Shown: positions 44,544 to 55,210 of the stretch, in pieces
Position numbering within the stretch: position 1 is the first letter of the stretch
Layout: every line of letters begins with the position of its first letter
From: Pseudomonadota bacterium
GTDB taxonomy: Bacteria > Pseudomonadota > Gammaproteobacteria > Burkholderiales > JAJZUU01
Direction of reading: 5' to 3'
NCBI GenBank assembly: GCA_021848325.1
Contig: JAJZUU010000003.1
Span: forward strand, 1 to 64,000
Length of the DNA stretch: 64,000 nucleotides
Position numbers and translations under genes: made by a program
The notes under the pieces: model-generated
Seen by the model: only the letters and a program-made list of their open reading frames with translations
What the model was told of the DNA's origin: nothing
Databases searched by the model: none

Positions 44544-45284
44544 TCAGTCGAAGTAGAATTCCATCTTGGTGCCAGCCACCTCGATGATATCGCGATCATT
44601 GAGCGCGCGGGAGTGGGGCCCGATCGGCAAACCGTTCAGCATGGGGAAGTCGTTCCCGTCCACGTGGGTCAGGAAATAGCCGCGGGGACGCCGCGTAATC
44701 ACCGCCATCTGCACCCCGGGTTTTCCCAGCGTCGTCAGGGTCTTGCTGAGTTCCATCTCCTTGCCGGCCCCGGGGCCCGACAAGATGTGCACCCCGGCGG
44801 GTCGCACGGCCGCCGGGTCGTCGGCCCCGTGGCTCGGCACCGCCTCCATGCCCGCCGTCGGACCGCTCATCGCCTGGGTCCTGGTGGATTCGCGGTCGGC
44901 ATCGGGCGCCGCACCCGCGGACCGCGTTCCCCGGTTCACCTCTTCCGGCTCCATCGGCAAGGTAAAGTCGTCATCCCCGTGGGAGGAGTGCAAAGCCGGC
45001 TCATAGACATACCTGAGCAGATATTTGGCGATCCTGATTTCATCGCCGTCCTGCAGCACGCACTTCTTCACCCGCCTGTTGTTGACCCTGACGCCATTGG
45101 TGCTGTGCAGGTCTTCCAGGAAAGAGTCGTTGCGGATGGTGATAATGAGGGCATGGTCGCCGCTCACGGCGTTATGGCGCAGTTGGATATCGTTGTGGCT
45201 TTTTCGGCCGATTCTGATACGTTCCTTGTCGAGGACGTATTCGGCTTCCTGCTTCCCTTCGTTGTATACGACCAGCTTTGACAT
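44544..45284 (-). CDS. FHA-domain protein, second copy
   Basis: The 246-aa protein has an N-terminal FHA domain (RIRIGRKSHNDI, VSGDHALI, LHSTNGVRVNN), a linker of about 60 residues and a degenerate C-terminal FHA-like domain (TTLGKPGVQMAVITRRPRGYFLTHV ... MLNGLPIG). It is clearly paralogous to the FHA protein at 40736, with the most similarity in the last 80 residues. Its stop abuts the convergent lipoprotein gene, and a palindromic repeat lies between its start and the upstream PP2C gene. Confidence 0.92.
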   Translation of the reverse strand: MSKLVVYNEGKQEAEYVLDKERIRIGRKSHNDIQLRHNAVSGDHALIITIRNDSFLEDLHSTNGVRVNNRRVKKCVLQDGDEIRIAKYLLRYVYEPALHSSHGDDDFTLPMEPEEVNRGTRSAGAAPDADRESTRTQAMSGPTAGMEAVPSHGADDPAAVRPAGVHILSGPGAGKEMELSKTLTTLGKPGVQMAVITRRPRGYFLTHVDGNDFPMLNGLPIGPHSRALNDRDIIEVAGTKMEFYFD

Positions 45285-45339
45285 GGCGGACGACCTTGCG
45301 GATTCCGCCGTTGGCAGCCGGCGGACTCTATTTCGATTA

Positions 45340-45363
45340 AGGACCTGTTAAGCATCAGGTCCT
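45340..45363. repeat. Palindromic repeat sharing its core with 15686-15732
   Basis: AGGACCTG, eight bases, CAGGTCCT: a perfect 8-bp palindrome between the PP2C gene stop and the FHA gene start. AGGACCTGTTAAG is identical to the left arm of the inverted repeat at 15686. No T-run follows on either strand. Confidence 0.6.
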
Positions 45364-45390
45364 AAGATGTATCAAAAGCGCAGGCGACCG

Positions 45391-46203
45391 TCAACAATCT
45401 CCCGTGGCCTGCGCCAGGATCAGCGTGATATTGTCTAGGCCGCCCCTGTCGTTCGCCCGCCTCACCAGTTCCGCCGCGGCCTGCTCGAGATCATCGGCAA
45501 GGGCGGTCAGGATATCGCAAATTTCCCCGTCCTCCAACATATCGAACAGGCCGTCCGAGCACAGGAGGTACAGGTCGCCCGGCTCCACGGTTTGCTCGAA
45601 CACGTCCGCCGAGACTTCCGCTTCCGCCCCCAGTGCCCGCGTGAGCATCCCCCTGCCCATGTGACCGCGGGCCTGTTGCGGTGACACCCATCCTCGGACG
45701 ATCTGCTCCTGCACCACGGTGTGGTCGACGGTAAGCTGCTGCAGCTCGTGGCCGCGCAGCCGGTAAAGCCGCGAATCGCCAACGCTGGCAATCGTCACCG
45801 ACCGGTCATGGAACCAGGCCAGCACCACGGTCGATCCCATGCCTGCATACCGGGGGAGTTGGCGCGCCGCTTCGAGAATTTGCCGGTTGGCCCCGGCCAC
45901 CGCGGCATGCGCCCGTGCCACGGTAGGAGACACCCCTTCCGCTAGAGGATCAGTGCACCACGAGGAAGAGCCGGCGCCCCCCTTGAATTCGTCGACGATG
46001 GCGCTGACCGCGATGGCACTGGCCACCTCGCCGCCGCTGTACCCGCCCAGCCCGTCCGCCACAAGCAGCAGCCCGAGGCCGGGATGGCAGGCAAAACTGT
46101 CTTCGTTATGGCTGCGCACCCGCCCGGTATCGCTCGCCCAGGCGAGTTGCCAGCCCATGGGACGGATGCGCCTGCCGAACACGTGGGTCCCGGTTTGATC
46201 CAT
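45391..46203 (-). CDS. PP2C-type Ser/Thr protein phosphatase, second copy
   Basis: This 270-aa phosphatase has the PP2C motifs RSHNEDSFA, LLLVADGLGGYSGGE, GMGSTVVLAWF, IASVGDSRLYRL, LLCSDGLFDML and GGLDNITLILA. It resembles the phosphatase at 41440 but is clearly diverged. The start at 46203 has a G-rich sequence upstream; 46215 and 46158 are alternatives. It probably forms a pair with the FHA gene at 44544, separated by 106 nt including the palindrome. Confidence 0.94.
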   Translation of the reverse strand: MDQTGTHVFGRRIRPMGWQLAWASDTGRVRSHNEDSFACHPGLGLLLVADGLGGYSGGEVASAIAVSAIVDEFKGGAGSSSWCTDPLAEGVSPTVARAHAAVAGANRQILEAARQLPRYAGMGSTVVLAWFHDRSVTIASVGDSRLYRLRGHELQQLTVDHTVVQEQIVRGWVSPQQARGHMGRGMLTRALGAEAEVSADVFEQTVEPGDLYLLCSDGLFDMLEDGEICDILTALADDLEQAAAELVRRANDRGGLDNITLILAQATGDC

Positions 46204-46333
46204 GCGCACCCCCATTCCACCACGCTGCTACGTTCAGAACGCGGCGAGCGGAAACCGCCGCGCGGAATAGGCCATCCGCACGGGGCGCCAACATCCGCCA
46301 CCCGCGCCGAAACATTACGTTGTCATTCTATCG

Positions 46334-47686
46334 TCATGCCCGGCAATAGGCAACCGCATCCTCCAGACGCGCCACCGCGACCACTTCCATCCCCTGGATG
46401 ACCTGTTTGGGTTTGTTGGCGGCGGGGATCAGGGCGCGCTCAAAGCCCAGCTTGGCGGCCTCCTTGAGCCGTTCCTGGCCGCGCTGGACCGGGCGGATTT
46501 CGCCTGCCAGGCCGACCTCGCCGAACACCACCAGTTTTTCCGGCACGGGCCGGTTGCGCAGGCTGGACACGATGGCCAGCAGCACCGCCAGGTCCGCCGC
46601 CGGCTCGCTGATCTTCACCCCGCCCACGGCGTTGACGAACACGTCCTGGTCGAGGCAGGAGATGCCCGCGTGCCGGTGCAGCACCGCCAGCAGCATGGCC
46701 AGCCGGTTCTGTTCCAGCCCCACCGACAACCGGCGCGGATTGGGGGCGTGGGATTGGTCCACCAGCGCCTGCACTTCCACCAGCAGCGGCCGGGTCCCTT
46801 CCTGGGTCACCATGACGCAGGAGCCCGCCACCCGTTGCGCGTGGTGCGACAGGAACAGGGCCGAAGGATTGGTCACGCCGCGCAGGCCCTTGTCCGTCAT
46901 GGCAAACACGCCCAGTTCGTTGCCCGGGCCGAAGCGGTTTTTGAAGGCGCGCAATAGGCGGAAGGCGGAGCCGCTGTCCCCCTCGAAATAGAGCACCGTA
47001 TCCACGATGTGCTCCAGCACCCGGGGACCGGCCAGGGCACCCTCCTTGGTCACGTGCCCCACCAGGATCACCGTGGTGCCGCTTTGCTTGGCGATGCGGG
47101 TAAGTTGCGCGGCGCACTCGCGCACCTGGGCCACGCTCCCCGGGGCGGACTGCAGGGCCTCCGAGTACACGGTCTGGATGGAATCGATCACCGCCACCTC
47201 GGGGCGGTGGGCCGCCAGGGTGGACTGAATCTTTTCCAACTGGATCTCCGCCAGCAACTGGACGCGGGTCGCGTTCACCGACAGGCGGCGGGCACGCAGG
47301 GCGATCTGCTGGGCCGACTCTTCCCCGCTCACGTACAGCACCTGGCGCGCCCCGCTCATGTGGCACAGCGACTGCAACAGCAAAGTCGACTTGCCGATGC
47401 CGGGGTCGCCGCCGATCAGCACCACCGCACCGGTCACCAGACCACCGCCCAGCACCCGGTCCAGCTCATCCACGCCGGTGGGGTAGCGGGGTGCCTCCGC
47501 CGCATCCACCTCCCCCAGCGATTGCACCCGGCTGGTCACGGAAAGCGCATTGAAGCGCGTCCCGGCCGGCTCGCACACGCTCTCCACCAGGGTGTTCCAT
47601 GCCAGGCAGTGGGGGCACTGCCCCTGCCACTTGGCGGTCTGGCCGCCGCATTCGGTACAGGTATACGCGGTTTTCGCCTTGGCCAT
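46334..47686 (-). CDS. radA: DNA repair protein RadA (Sms)
   Basis: RadA helps process recombination intermediates and drives branch migration with RecA. The 450-aa protein has an N-terminal zinc finger (CTECGGQTAKWQGQCPHC), a RecA-like ATPase with Walker A GGDPGIGKST near 90, the RadA-specific KNRFG motif near 250 and a Lon-like C-terminal domain. The ATG at 47686 is the correct start; the track's earlier start is in the gap behind alr. Confidence 0.96.
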   Translation of the reverse strand: MAKAKTAYTCTECGGQTAKWQGQCPHCLAWNTLVESVCEPAGTRFNALSVTSRVQSLGEVDAAEAPRYPTGVDELDRVLGGGLVTGAVVLIGGDPGIGKSTLLLQSLCHMSGARQVLYVSGEESAQQIALRARRLSVNATRVQLLAEIQLEKIQSTLAAHRPEVAVIDSIQTVYSEALQSAPGSVAQVRECAAQLTRIAKQSGTTVILVGHVTKEGALAGPRVLEHIVDTVLYFEGDSGSAFRLLRAFKNRFGPGNELGVFAMTDKGLRGVTNPSALFLSHHAQRVAGSCVMVTQEGTRPLLVEVQALVDQSHAPNPRRLSVGLEQNRLAMLLAVLHRHAGISCLDQDVFVNAVGGVKISEPAADLAVLLAIVSSLRNRPVPEKLVVFGEVGLAGEIRPVQRGQERLKEAAKLGFERALIPAANKPKQVIQGMEVVAVARLEDAVAYCRA

Positions 47687-47721
47687 CGCGGCCCTCTTAA
47701 TGAGATCGGAAAAATCGCTGT

Positions 47722-48792
47722 TCAGGGAATTTCGCGCAGCGGCACCCGCGGTGCCAGCGCACACAGCAACTCATAGCTGATGGTGCCGGCAACGCGCGCC
47801 AGCTCTTCCACCGGCAGCCCTTCGCCCCACAGGACGACCGGGCTGCCCACCCCGGCTTGGGGGAGATGGCTCAGATCGACGCACAGCATGTCCATGGAGA
47901 CCCGACCCAGGGTGCGGCTGGCGCTCCCTTCCACCAGGATCGGGCTGCCGGTGGGGGCGTGGCGCGGATAGCCGTCCGCATAGCCGCAGGCCACCACCCC
48001 GACCCGCATGGGGCGCTCCGCCACGAAGGTGCCGCCGTAGCCCACCCGGTCGCCGGGGCGCAGATGCTGCACGGCGATGACCTCGCTCATCAGGGTCATG
48101 GCCGGGCGCAACCCCAGTTCCGCCGCCGATCGGTCGGCAAAGGGAGAGGCGCCGTAGAGCATGATGCCGGGACGCACCCAATCTGCGTGCGCCTGCGGAT
48201 AGCGCAGCACGGCGGCCGAATTCGCCAGGCTGCGGGGATAGGCAAGCCCCTCCGTGAGCGCCTCGAACACGGCCATTTGGGCGGCGATCCCGGCCTCCTC
48301 GTCGGCGCCGGCAAAGTGCGTCATCAAACCGATGCTTGCGACGGAGGGGCAATCCTGCAAGCGGCCCAGCGCGGCGCCGAACTGTTCCGGGTTGAAGCCC
48401 AGCCGGTTCATGCCGGTATTGACCTTGAGAAATACGTCCACCCTTGCCGGAAGCCGGGCATGGGCCAGGGCATCGAGCTGGTCCCGGCTGTGGATGACCA
48501 CGGTCAGGCCGTGCTGCGCGATCGCCGGAAGCTCCGCTGCGCCGAAAAACCCCTCCAACAGCAATATGGCCTGGCGCATACCGGCGCCGCGCAGGGCGGC
48601 GGCTTCCTCCACGGTCAGCACCGCGAAGCCGTCCGCACCCCGCAGCGCGCGGGCCACACGCAATATGCCGTGGCCGTAGCCGTTTGCCTTGATCACCGCC
48701 ATCACCCGGGACGAAGGCGCCCTGCGCCGCGCCACCGCCAGATTGTCGTTCAATGCGGACAGGTCGATGCGGGCATGTAGCGGACGGGGCAT
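47722..48792 (-). CDS. alr: Alanine racemase
   Basis: Alr interconverts L- and D-alanine, supplying D-alanine for peptidoglycan. The 356-aa fold-type III PLP enzyme has the cofactor lysine in [13 protein letters not shown] near 35 and the second catalytic tyrosine in [11 protein letters not shown] near 255. The start at 48792 ([11 protein letters not shown]) is the usual family beginning; the longer track ORF extends through dnaB. It lies between dnaB and radA on the same strand. Confidence 0.96.
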   Translation of the reverse strand: MPRPLHARIDLSALNDNLAVARRRAPSSRVMAVIKANGYGHGILRVARALRGADGFAVLTVEEAAALRGAGMRQAILLLEGFFGAAELPAIAQHGLTVVIHSRDQLDALAHARLPARVDVFLKVNTGMNRLGFNPEQFGAALGRLQDCPSVASIGLMTHFAGADEEAGIAAQMAVFEALTEGLAYPRSLANSAAVLRYPQAHADWVRPGIMLYGASPFADRSAAELGLRPAMTLMSEVIAVQHLRPGDRVGYGGTFVAERPMRVGVVACGYADGYPRHAPTGSPILVEGSASRTLGRVSMDMLCVDLSHLPQAGVGSPVVLWGEGLPVEELARVAGTISYELLCALAPRVPLREIP

Positions 48793-48848
48793 GTACGGGT
48801 TTTCTGCGTTTGAAGTCGCGGTCCTGGCGCCGCGCCGGGCGGCGGGAC

Positions 48849-50237
48849 TTAGTATTGACCGGGATGGGCAAAGCTCTCGAAGCGCGTGTATTCCCCCAGG
48901 AAGGTGAGCTTCACGCTGCCGATCGGGCCGTTGCGCTGCTTGCCGATAATGATCTCGGCCACCCCCTTGTCCGCGGTATCCGGGTTGTATACCTCGTCGC
49001 GGTAGATGAACAGGATCAGGTCCGCGTCCTGTTCGATGGCGCCGGACTCGCGCAGGTCGGACATCACCGGGCGCTTGTTGGGCCGCTGCTCCAGACTGCG
49101 GTTGAGCTGGGACAGGGCGACCACCGGCACGTTCAGCTCCTTGGCCAGCGCCTTGAGGGAGCGGGAGATCTCCGAGATCTCGGTGGCGCGGTTTTCGCCG
49201 TGGCTGCTCGCGGACATCAGTTGCAGATAGTCGATCACGATCAGCCCCAGCTTTCCGTATTGGCGGTGTAGCCGCCGCGCCCGGGCGCGCACTTCCAGCG
49301 CCGTCAGCGCGGCCGTCTCGTCGATATGGATCGGCGCATCGTTGAGCTTCCCCACCGCGTAGGTGAGCTTCTGCCAATCGTCGTCCTGCAGGCGGCCGGT
49401 ACGCACCTTGTGCTGATCCAGCCGGCCCACGGAACCCATCATGCGCATGACCAGTTGCGTCCCCGCCATCTCCATGCTGAATACCGCCACCGGCGCGCCG
49501 TAATCGATGGCCACGTTCTCCGCGATGTTCAGGGAAAAAGCGGTCTTGCCCATGGAAGGCCGCCCTGCCACGATAATCAGGTCGCCCGGCTGCAACCCGG
49601 AGGTCTTCTGATCCAGATCGCCAAAACCGGTGGGAATGCCCGTTATATCGCTTGGATTGTCGCTTTGGAACAGGTCGTCGATGCGCTCCACCACCTTGGT
49701 GAGCAGCGGCTGGATGCCGATAAAGCCCTGCTGACCGCGCGCGCCGGCCTCGGCAATCTCGAACACCTTTGCCTCGGCCTCGTCCAGCAAGTCCTTCGCA
49801 TTGCGCCCCCGCGGGCTGAAGGCGCTTTCGGCAATCCCGTTGCCCACCTCCACCAGCTTGCGCAACACCGCGCGCTCCCGCACGATCTCCGCATAGCGCC
49901 GGATGTTGGCCGCGCTCGGGGTGTTTTGCGCTAGCGTGCCGAGGTAGGCCAGCCCCCCCACATTCTGCAGCTCGCCGCCGGTTTCCAGCGACTCCGCCAC
50001 CGTGATCGCGTCGGCGGGCTTGCTATTTTCGATCAGTTTCGAGATGTGCCGGTAGATCAGGCGGTGGTCGTGGCGGTAGAAGTCCGTCTCGGTCACGAGG
50101 TCGCCGATCTTGTCCCATGCGCTGTTATCCAGCAGCAGCCCGCCCAGCACCGACTGCTCCGCCTCCACCGAATGGGGCGGCAGCTTGATGGCTTCCAGTT
50201 GCTGGTCAACCGCTATCTGGGAAATGCTCTGGACCAT
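48849..50237 (-). CDS. dnaB: Replicative DNA helicase DnaB
   Basis: DnaB unwinds DNA at the replication fork as a hexamer. The 462-aa protein has the N-terminal helical domain ([18 protein letters not shown]) and the RecA-like domain with Walker [14 protein letters not shown] near 214. No intein is present. It follows rplI, with a hairpin in between, and precedes alr. Confidence 0.97.
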   Translation of the reverse strand: MVQSISQIAVDQQLEAIKLPPHSVEAEQSVLGGLLLDNSAWDKIGDLVTETDFYRHDHRLIYRHISKLIENSKPADAITVAESLETGGELQNVGGLAYLGTLAQNTPSAANIRRYAEIVRERAVLRKLVEVGNGIAESAFSPRGRNAKDLLDEAEAKVFEIAEAGARGQQGFIGIQPLLTKVVERIDDLFQSDNPSDITGIPTGFGDLDQKTSGLQPGDLIIVAGRPSMGKTAFSLNIAENVAIDYGAPVAVFSMEMAGTQLVMRMMGSVGRLDQHKVRTGRLQDDDWQKLTYAVGKLNDAPIHIDETAALTALEVRARARRLHRQYGKLGLIVIDYLQLMSASSHGENRATEISEISRSLKALAKELNVPVVALSQLNRSLEQRPNKRPVMSDLRESGAIEQDADLILFIYRDEVYNPDTADKGVAEIIIGKQRNGPIGSVKLTFLGEYTRFESFAHPGQY

Positions 50238-50345
50238 GGGAAACCCTGGGAAAATGTGCCTTGCTACATGACGGCTCTATTCAAACGCCGGCCGCGACGG
50301 GCTCATCGCATATGGTACCAACTTGGACCGTTCCCAACAAATGAT

Positions 50346-50367
50346 AAAGGGCTGTCGCCAGCCCTTT
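50346..50367 (-). terminator. Terminator behind rplI
   Basis: On the minus strand AAAGGGCT, six bases, AGCCCTTT, then ATCATTTG. An 8-bp perfect stem 33 nt after the rplI stop. The T-tract is partly inside the stem, so strength is moderate. Confidence 0.6.
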
Positions 50368-50399
50368 ATTCCCGGGTCCGTATCGCGCCGCCCGGAAGT

Positions 50400-50849
50400 C
50401 TAGCCCTCACCCAGCACGGAAACGGTAATGTGGGCGACCACGTCGGTGTGCAGGGCGATGTCGACCGGGTAATCCCCGATCTGCTTGAACGGGCCCTGTG
50501 GCAAGCGGATATGGGACTTGGGAACATCGAAACCCTGGGCCTTCAGCGCAGCCGCGATATCGCCGTTGGTAACGGAGCCGAAAAGCCTGCCGTCCACACC
50601 CGCCTTCTGGCTGATCTGCAACATCAGCCCCTCCATCTTCTCCAACTGCTCCTGGGCAGCGGCCAGGCTGCCCGCCTGGGCCTTTTCCAACTCGGCCCGC
50701 CTGGCTTCGAACTGAGCCAGATTCGCCTCGGTCGCCCGTTTGGCCTTGCCTTGCGGGATCAGGAAGTTGCGGGCGTAGCCATCCTTGACCTTCACCACTT
50801 CCCCCAACTGGCCCAGGTTGACCACCTTTTCCATCAAAATCACTTGCAT
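50400..50849 (-). CDS. rplI: 50S ribosomal protein L9
   Basis: The 149-aa protein starts [32 protein letters not shown], the diagnostic L9 N-terminal domain, followed by the long connecting helix and C-terminal domain. It is the last gene of the rpsF-priB-rpsR-rplI operon, 11 nt after rpsR. Confidence 0.98.
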   Translation of the reverse strand: MQVILMEKVVNLGQLGEVVKVKDGYARNFLIPQGKAKRATEANLAQFEARRAELEKAQAGSLAAAQEQLEKMEGLMLQISQKAGVDGRLFGSVTNGDIAAALKAQGFDVPKSHIRLPQGPFKQIGDYPVDIALHTDVVAHITVSVLGEG

Positions 50850-50860
50850 GGGACGGCTCC

Positions 50861-51088
50861 TCAGTGCAGATCGGTGTAAGGCAGCAGGGCCAGGAACCGG
50901 GCACGCTTGATCGCGGTGCCTAGCTGGCGCTGGTAACGTGCCTTGGTGCCGGTGATGCGGGATGGGATGATCTTGCCGTTCTCGCCGATAAAGTCCTTCA
51001 GCAAGTCGACATCCTTGTAATCGATCTCCTTGATGCCTTCCGCGGTAAAGCGGCAGTACCTTCTACGCCTAAACAGTTGACGCGACAT
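50861..51088 (-). CDS. rpsR: 30S ribosomal protein S18
   Basis: The 75-aa basic protein has the S18 pattern [20 protein letters not shown] and [15 protein letters not shown]. It binds S6 on the small subunit. It sits between priB and rplI. Confidence 0.98.
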   Translation of the reverse strand: MSRQLFRRRRYCRFTAEGIKEIDYKDVDLLKDFIGENGKIIPSRITGTKARYQRQLGTAIKRARFLALLPYTDLH

Positions 51089-51156
51089 AATTCACCTCTT
51101 TTCGTCAGATTCGCCGCAAGCCCGGAACGCCCCGCACCGGGCGCATCGGTTCTTGC

Positions 51157-51456
51157 CTAAGCGAGATTTTCACACTTGTCCACATGCAACACCAGTTGCA
51201 CGCTCATGCGGCTCTTGCGGGCCAGGAAGCCTTCCAGCCTCAGCCGGCTCCCGATTTCCAGCCGGCTCACGCTGATCGCGGTTTCCGCCAGGGCCAGGCA
51301 GTTGACCTCGCACTGCACCTGGCGCCTGATCCCCGCCTCCGTCTGTTCGGAGGCATGGCCGACCTTGAAATTCACTGCCGGAATGCCGGCCGGGGTGTGG
51401 CGCAGGAGGTCCCGTTCGATCATCTGGCCGCACAGCACAACCCGGTTGCAATCCAC
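51157..51456 (-). CDS. priB: Primosomal replication protein PriB
   Basis: A 99-aa single OB-fold protein, a dimeric single-strand DNA-binding protein that helps PriA restart replication. It starts with GTG at 51456, directly next to the rpsF stop. The pattern NRVVLCGQMIERDLLRHTPAGIPAVNFKVGH is typical of the PriB/SSB family. The rpsF-priB-rpsR order supports the call. Confidence 0.93.
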   Translation of the reverse strand: MDCNRVVLCGQMIERDLLRHTPAGIPAVNFKVGHASEQTEAGIRRQVQCEVNCLALAETAISVSRLEIGSRLRLEGFLARKSRMSVQLVLHVDKCENLA

Positions 51457-51861
51457 TTAGGATGCTACGGGTTCCGCAGGGGCCTCGCTCGCGGCCTCGT
51501 CCTTCCTGGTCTCGTCGCCGCCCCTGGGCGCCGGCCTGGCCCGCTCCTCCCTCATCATCGGGGAAGGTTCCGTCACCGCCGCTTTCATCTGCACCGTCAG
51601 GTGCCGCAATACGGCGTCGTTGAATCTGAAGGCATGCTCCAGTTCGGCCAGGGTTTCCTGGCCGCACTCGATGTTCATCAGCACGTAGTGCGCCTTGTGG
51701 ACCTTCTGGATCGGATAGGCGAGCTGGCGACGGCCCCAGTCTTCCAGCCGATGGATGTTTCCGCCGTTGGCGGTAATGGTACCCCGGTAACGCTCGACCA
51801 TGGCGCCGACCTGCTCGCTCTGATCGGGATGAACCACGAAAACAATCTCGTAATGTCGCAT
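51457..51861 (-). CDS. rpsF: 30S ribosomal protein S6
   Basis: The 134-aa protein begins [18 protein letters not shown] and has the S6 core ([23 protein letters not shown]). A 35-residue acidic, Ala/Pro/Glu-rich tail follows. The start at 51861 has AGGAG five bases upstream; the long track ORF runs into rlmB. It is the first gene of the operon. Confidence 0.97.
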   Translation of the reverse strand: MRHYEIVFVVHPDQSEQVGAMVERYRGTITANGGNIHRLEDWGRRQLAYPIQKVHKAHYVLMNIECGQETLAELEHAFRFNDAVLRHLTVQMKAAVTEPSPMMREERARPAPRGGDETRKDEAASEAPAEPVAS

Positions 51862-51969
51862 GTACGCTCCTTGTGGATTAAAGCCTTCCGCCATGCGAAG
51901 CCGGTAAGGCAAGGGTGACAACAAGCCGGTGCCCGCCCGCAGGCGGTGCAACCCGACGGAAAACGGGGC

Positions 51970-51999
51970 ATTGTACAGGAAAACGCGGAATTTTACCAA
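51970..51999 (-). promoter_or_regulatory. Sigma-70 promoter of the rpsF operon
   Basis: The minus strand reads TTGGTA, 18 nt, TACAAT, with a TG just before the -10 (extended -10). The predicted leader is about 100 nt and contains a CCGCC/GGCGG hairpin. An S6:S18-binding leader would be expected here, but I could not confirm its motif. Confidence 0.65.
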
Positions 52000-52034
52000 G
52001 GACCCCGGCCGCCACGCTTCGGCCGCGGCGCCGT

Positions 52035-52787
52035 CTACCCGCTCCCCGCTTTCGTCGCGCGCTGGCGGCGCGTCTCGTAGATGCAAACACCGGCGGCGAC
52101 CGAGACGTTGAGACTTTCCACGGTGCCGAACATGGGAATGCTCACCAGGAAATCGCACAGTTCCCGGGTCAGCCTGCGCATGCCCGTGCCCTCCGCCCCG
52201 AGCACCCAGGCCAGCGGCCCGTCCAGCCGGGCGGAAAACAGGTCCTGCTCGGCCGCGGCGGCGGTACCCACGACCCACACCCCCCTCTCCTTGAGATCGC
52301 GCAAGGTGCGGGCGAGATTGGTGACGGAAATGTACGGCACGGTTTCCGCCGCCCCGCACGCCACCTTGCTCACGGTCTCGGTGAGCCCCACGGCACGGTC
52401 CTTGGGCGCGATCACCGCGTGCACCCCGAAGGCGTCCGCCACCCGCAGGCAAGCCCCCAAATTATGGGGGTCCTGCACACCGTCCAGCACCAGCAGCAGC
52501 GCGGGTTCCCGCAACGCCTCCAGCACGTCGTCCAGGAAACGATGCCGGGGCGGCGGCACCACCTTCGCCACCGCGCCCTGGTGCTTGTCGCTGCCCGCCA
52601 GCCCGTCCAGGCGGCTGGAATCGACCAACGCCACGCGCACGGCGTGGGCCTCGGCCAGTTGCAGCAGCTCCCGGGCGCGGTGATCGTTACGGCCGCTGGC
52701 CAGATAGAGTTCCAGAACGCTTTCCGGCCGTTGCCGGATGCGGCTGGAGATGGCATGGAAGCCGAAGATGATCGAGTGCGTGGCCAC
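52035..52787 (-). CDS. rlmB: 23S rRNA (guanosine-2'-O-)-methyltransferase RlmB
   Basis: RlmB methylates G2251 of 23S rRNA. The 250-aa SPOUT-family protein has an N-terminal substrate-binding part ([15 protein letters not shown]) and the knotted domain with [33 protein letters not shown] and [15 protein letters not shown]. The GTG at 52787 gives the normal length; the track's start at 53000 lies inside rnr. It follows rnr by 55 nt, a common pairing. Confidence 0.95.
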   Translation of the reverse strand: MATHSIIFGFHAISSRIRQRPESVLELYLASGRNDHRARELLQLAEAHAVRVALVDSSRLDGLAGSDKHQGAVAKVVPPPRHRFLDDVLEALREPALLLVLDGVQDPHNLGACLRVADAFGVHAVIAPKDRAVGLTETVSKVACGAAETVPYISVTNLARTLRDLKERGVWVVGTAAAAEQDLFSARLDGPLAWVLGAEGTGMRRLTRELCDFLVSIPMFGTVESLNVSVAAGVCIYETRRQRATKAGSG

Positions 52788-52842
52788 TACCGACGGGCTC
52801 CATGGCGCAACACGCCCCCTATGACGCGACCTGCCGAGTGTT

Positions 52843-55167
52843 TCATCGCGGATTTTCGCTGCGCCTGCGCCGTTTCGGCTTGCCGCTTGCGTCGACCGTC
52901 CCTCCTTCCCGCTTGGCGGAGTCCTTGGCCGATCTCCTGTCAGGCGCCTTGGCAGCAGGCTTGGCTTCGGCGAGTGACGGCTCCATGGCCTCCAGCACAA
53001 AATCGATGCGGGTGGTGTCCATATCCACCCGCACCACCTTGACCCGCGCCCGGTCCCCGAGCCGGAAGCGCTTGCCGGTACGCTCGCCGATCATTTGGTG
53101 TTTGGCCGCCTCGAAATGGAAATAATCGCTCCCCAGTTCCGAGACGTGTACCAGGCCCTCCACGTAGATATCGTCCAGGGCCACGAAAATGCCGAAACCG
53201 GTGACGCCGCTGATGGTGCCGTGGAAGGACTCGTTGACCTTGTCCTGCATGAAATAGCACTTGAGCCAGGACTCCACGTCGCGGGTCGCCTCGTCGGCGC
53301 GCCGTTCGGTCGTGGAGCAGTGCTCGCCCAGCTTGCCCCAGTCACCGGGCCGATAGGTCTTCTTGTCGAGCACGGCCTTGATGGCGCGGTGCACCAGCAG
53401 GTCGGGATAGCGCCGGATGGGCGAGGTGAAATGGGTATAGGACTCGTAGGCCAGGCCGAAATGGCCCACGTTCTCGGGGCTGTAGACGGCCTGGCGCAGG
53501 GAGCGCAGCATCACCGTCTGCAGCAACTGGGCGTCGGGGCGCTCCCTGATCTGGCCCAGCAGCTTGGCGTAGTCCTTGGCATGGGGATCGTCCCCGCCCC
53601 CCAGGCGCAGCCCGAATTCCCGCAGGAACTCGTGCAGGGCTTCCAGCTTTTCCGGGGTGGGGCCCTCGTGCACCCGGTACAGCGCGGGATGGGCGTAGCC
53701 CTGCAGAAAATCCGAGGCGCACACGTTGGCCGCCAGCATGCACTCCTCGATCAGGCGGTGGGCATCGTTGCGCCGCACCGGCACGATGCGTTCGATCTTG
53801 CCCTGCTCGTTGAAGATCATCTGGGTCTCGATGGTCTCGAAATCGATGGCGCCCCGTTTCGCCCGCGCCTTCACCAGCAGCTTGAACAGGGCCTGCAGGT
53901 CTTGAATGTGCGGCAGCAGCTTCTTGTAGGCCCGCGCCTCCGTGCCCTGCGGGCTTTCCAGCATGGCGGCCACCTGGTTATAGGTCAGGCGGGCGTGGGA
54001 AAACATCACCCCGGGGTAAAAACGGTATTCCTCAATGTCGCCGCGGCTGTCGATGCCCATCTCGCACACCATGCACAGCCGCTCCACTTCGGGATTGATG
54101 GAACACAGGCCGTTGGAGAGCACCTCCGGCAGCATGGGAATAACCCGCCGCGGAAAATAGACGGAGTTGCCCCGGTTCAGCGCCTCTTGGTCCAGGGCAT
54201 CGCCCCCCTCGACATAGTGGCTGACATCGGCAATCGCCACCAACAGCCGGAAACCCTTGCCGTCGGGCGCGCAATAGACCGCGTCGTCGAAATCCCGGGC
54301 GGTCTCGCCGTCTATGGTCACCAGGGGCAGATGACGGATATCCTCGCGCCCGGCGAAATCCTTCTTCAGCACCTTCTTGGGGAGCTTCTTGCACAGCCCC
54401 TCGACCTCGGCGGAAAACTGGTGGGGCAGGTCGTGCTTGCGCAGCGCGATCTCAATCTCCATCCCAGGATCGCCGTAGTCCCCCAGCACCTCCACCACCC
54501 GGCCCATCGGTTTGACGTGCAAGCTGGGCTGTTCGATGATCTCCACCATCACCACCTGCCCCGGCCTGGCGCCCATATCCGCCCCCTGGGGCAGCATGAT
54601 GTCCTGGCTGATGCGCTTGTTTTCGGCCACCACGAACAGGATGCCGTGCTCCACCAGCAGCCGGCCTACCAGGCGGATATTGACGTGTTCCAGCACCTCC
54701 ACCAGCACGGCCTCGCGCCGGCCGCGACGGGCGGGCATGATCTCCCGCGCCATGGCCCGGTCGCCGTGCAGCACCTTCTGCATTTCCTTCGGGCCCAGGA
54801 ACAGGTCCGGACTGCCGTCGTCCGGGATCAGGAAACCGAAGCCGTCCGGATGCCCTTCCACCCGCCCCTTGATCAGGTCGAGCTTTTCCACCACGCACAG
54901 CGCGCCCCTGCGGTTGCGCATGATCTGGCCTTCGCGCTCCATGGCGCGCAGGCGCCGGGCGAAGATGTCCGTTTCGTCCTCGGTGATGTCCAGGAGCTTG
55001 GCAAGAACTTCCGGAGCCAAGGGGGCGCCTTGCTCCGCCATGACTTCCAGCACGAACTCCCGGCTGGGCAACGGGTGCGCGTATTTTTCGCGCTCGCGCT
55101 CCAGATGAGGGTCGCGCAACCGGACACTTCTTGCAGCGGGTTTCTTTTCAGTGCGGATCTTGCTCAT
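52843..55167 (-). CDS. rnr: Ribonuclease R
   Basis: RNase R is a 3'-5' exoribonuclease that degrades structured RNA. The 774-aa protein has an N-terminal winged-helix region, cold-shock domains (about 85-240), the RNB catalytic domain with [14 protein letters not shown] near 290 and a C-terminal S1 domain ([29 protein letters not shown]). A basic tail ([12 protein letters not shown]) ends the chain. All features of a full-length RNase R are present. Confidence 0.97.
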   Translation of the reverse strand: MSKIRTEKKPAARSVRLRDPHLEREREKYAHPLPSREFVLEVMAEQGAPLAPEVLAKLLDITEDETDIFARRLRAMEREGQIMRNRRGALCVVEKLDLIKGRVEGHPDGFGFLIPDDGSPDLFLGPKEMQKVLHGDRAMAREIMPARRGRREAVLVEVLEHVNIRLVGRLLVEHGILFVVAENKRISQDIMLPQGADMGARPGQVVMVEIIEQPSLHVKPMGRVVEVLGDYGDPGMEIEIALRKHDLPHQFSAEVEGLCKKLPKKVLKKDFAGREDIRHLPLVTIDGETARDFDDAVYCAPDGKGFRLLVAIADVSHYVEGGDALDQEALNRGNSVYFPRRVIPMLPEVLSNGLCSINPEVERLCMVCEMGIDSRGDIEEYRFYPGVMFSHARLTYNQVAAMLESPQGTEARAYKKLLPHIQDLQALFKLLVKARAKRGAIDFETIETQMIFNEQGKIERIVPVRRNDAHRLIEECMLAANVCASDFLQGYAHPALYRVHEGPTPEKLEALHEFLREFGLRLGGGDDPHAKDYAKLLGQIRERPDAQLLQTVMLRSLRQAVYSPENVGHFGLAYESYTHFTSPIRRYPDLLVHRAIKAVLDKKTYRPGDWGKLGEHCSTTERRADEATRDVESWLKCYFMQDKVNESFHGTISGVTGFGIFVALDDIYVEGLVHVSELGSDYFHFEAAKHQMIGERTGKRFRLGDRARVKVVRVDMDTTRIDFVLEAMEPSLAEAKPAAKAPDRRSAKDSAKREGGTVDASGKPKRRRRSENPR

Positions 55168-55210
55168 TGACAGTACTCTCGATTCGTATTAAATTTGTAG
55201 CCCTTCGCAG

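Noticed and set aside
53095-55170. 691-aa plus-strand ORF
   Set aside because: Antisense shadow of rnr.
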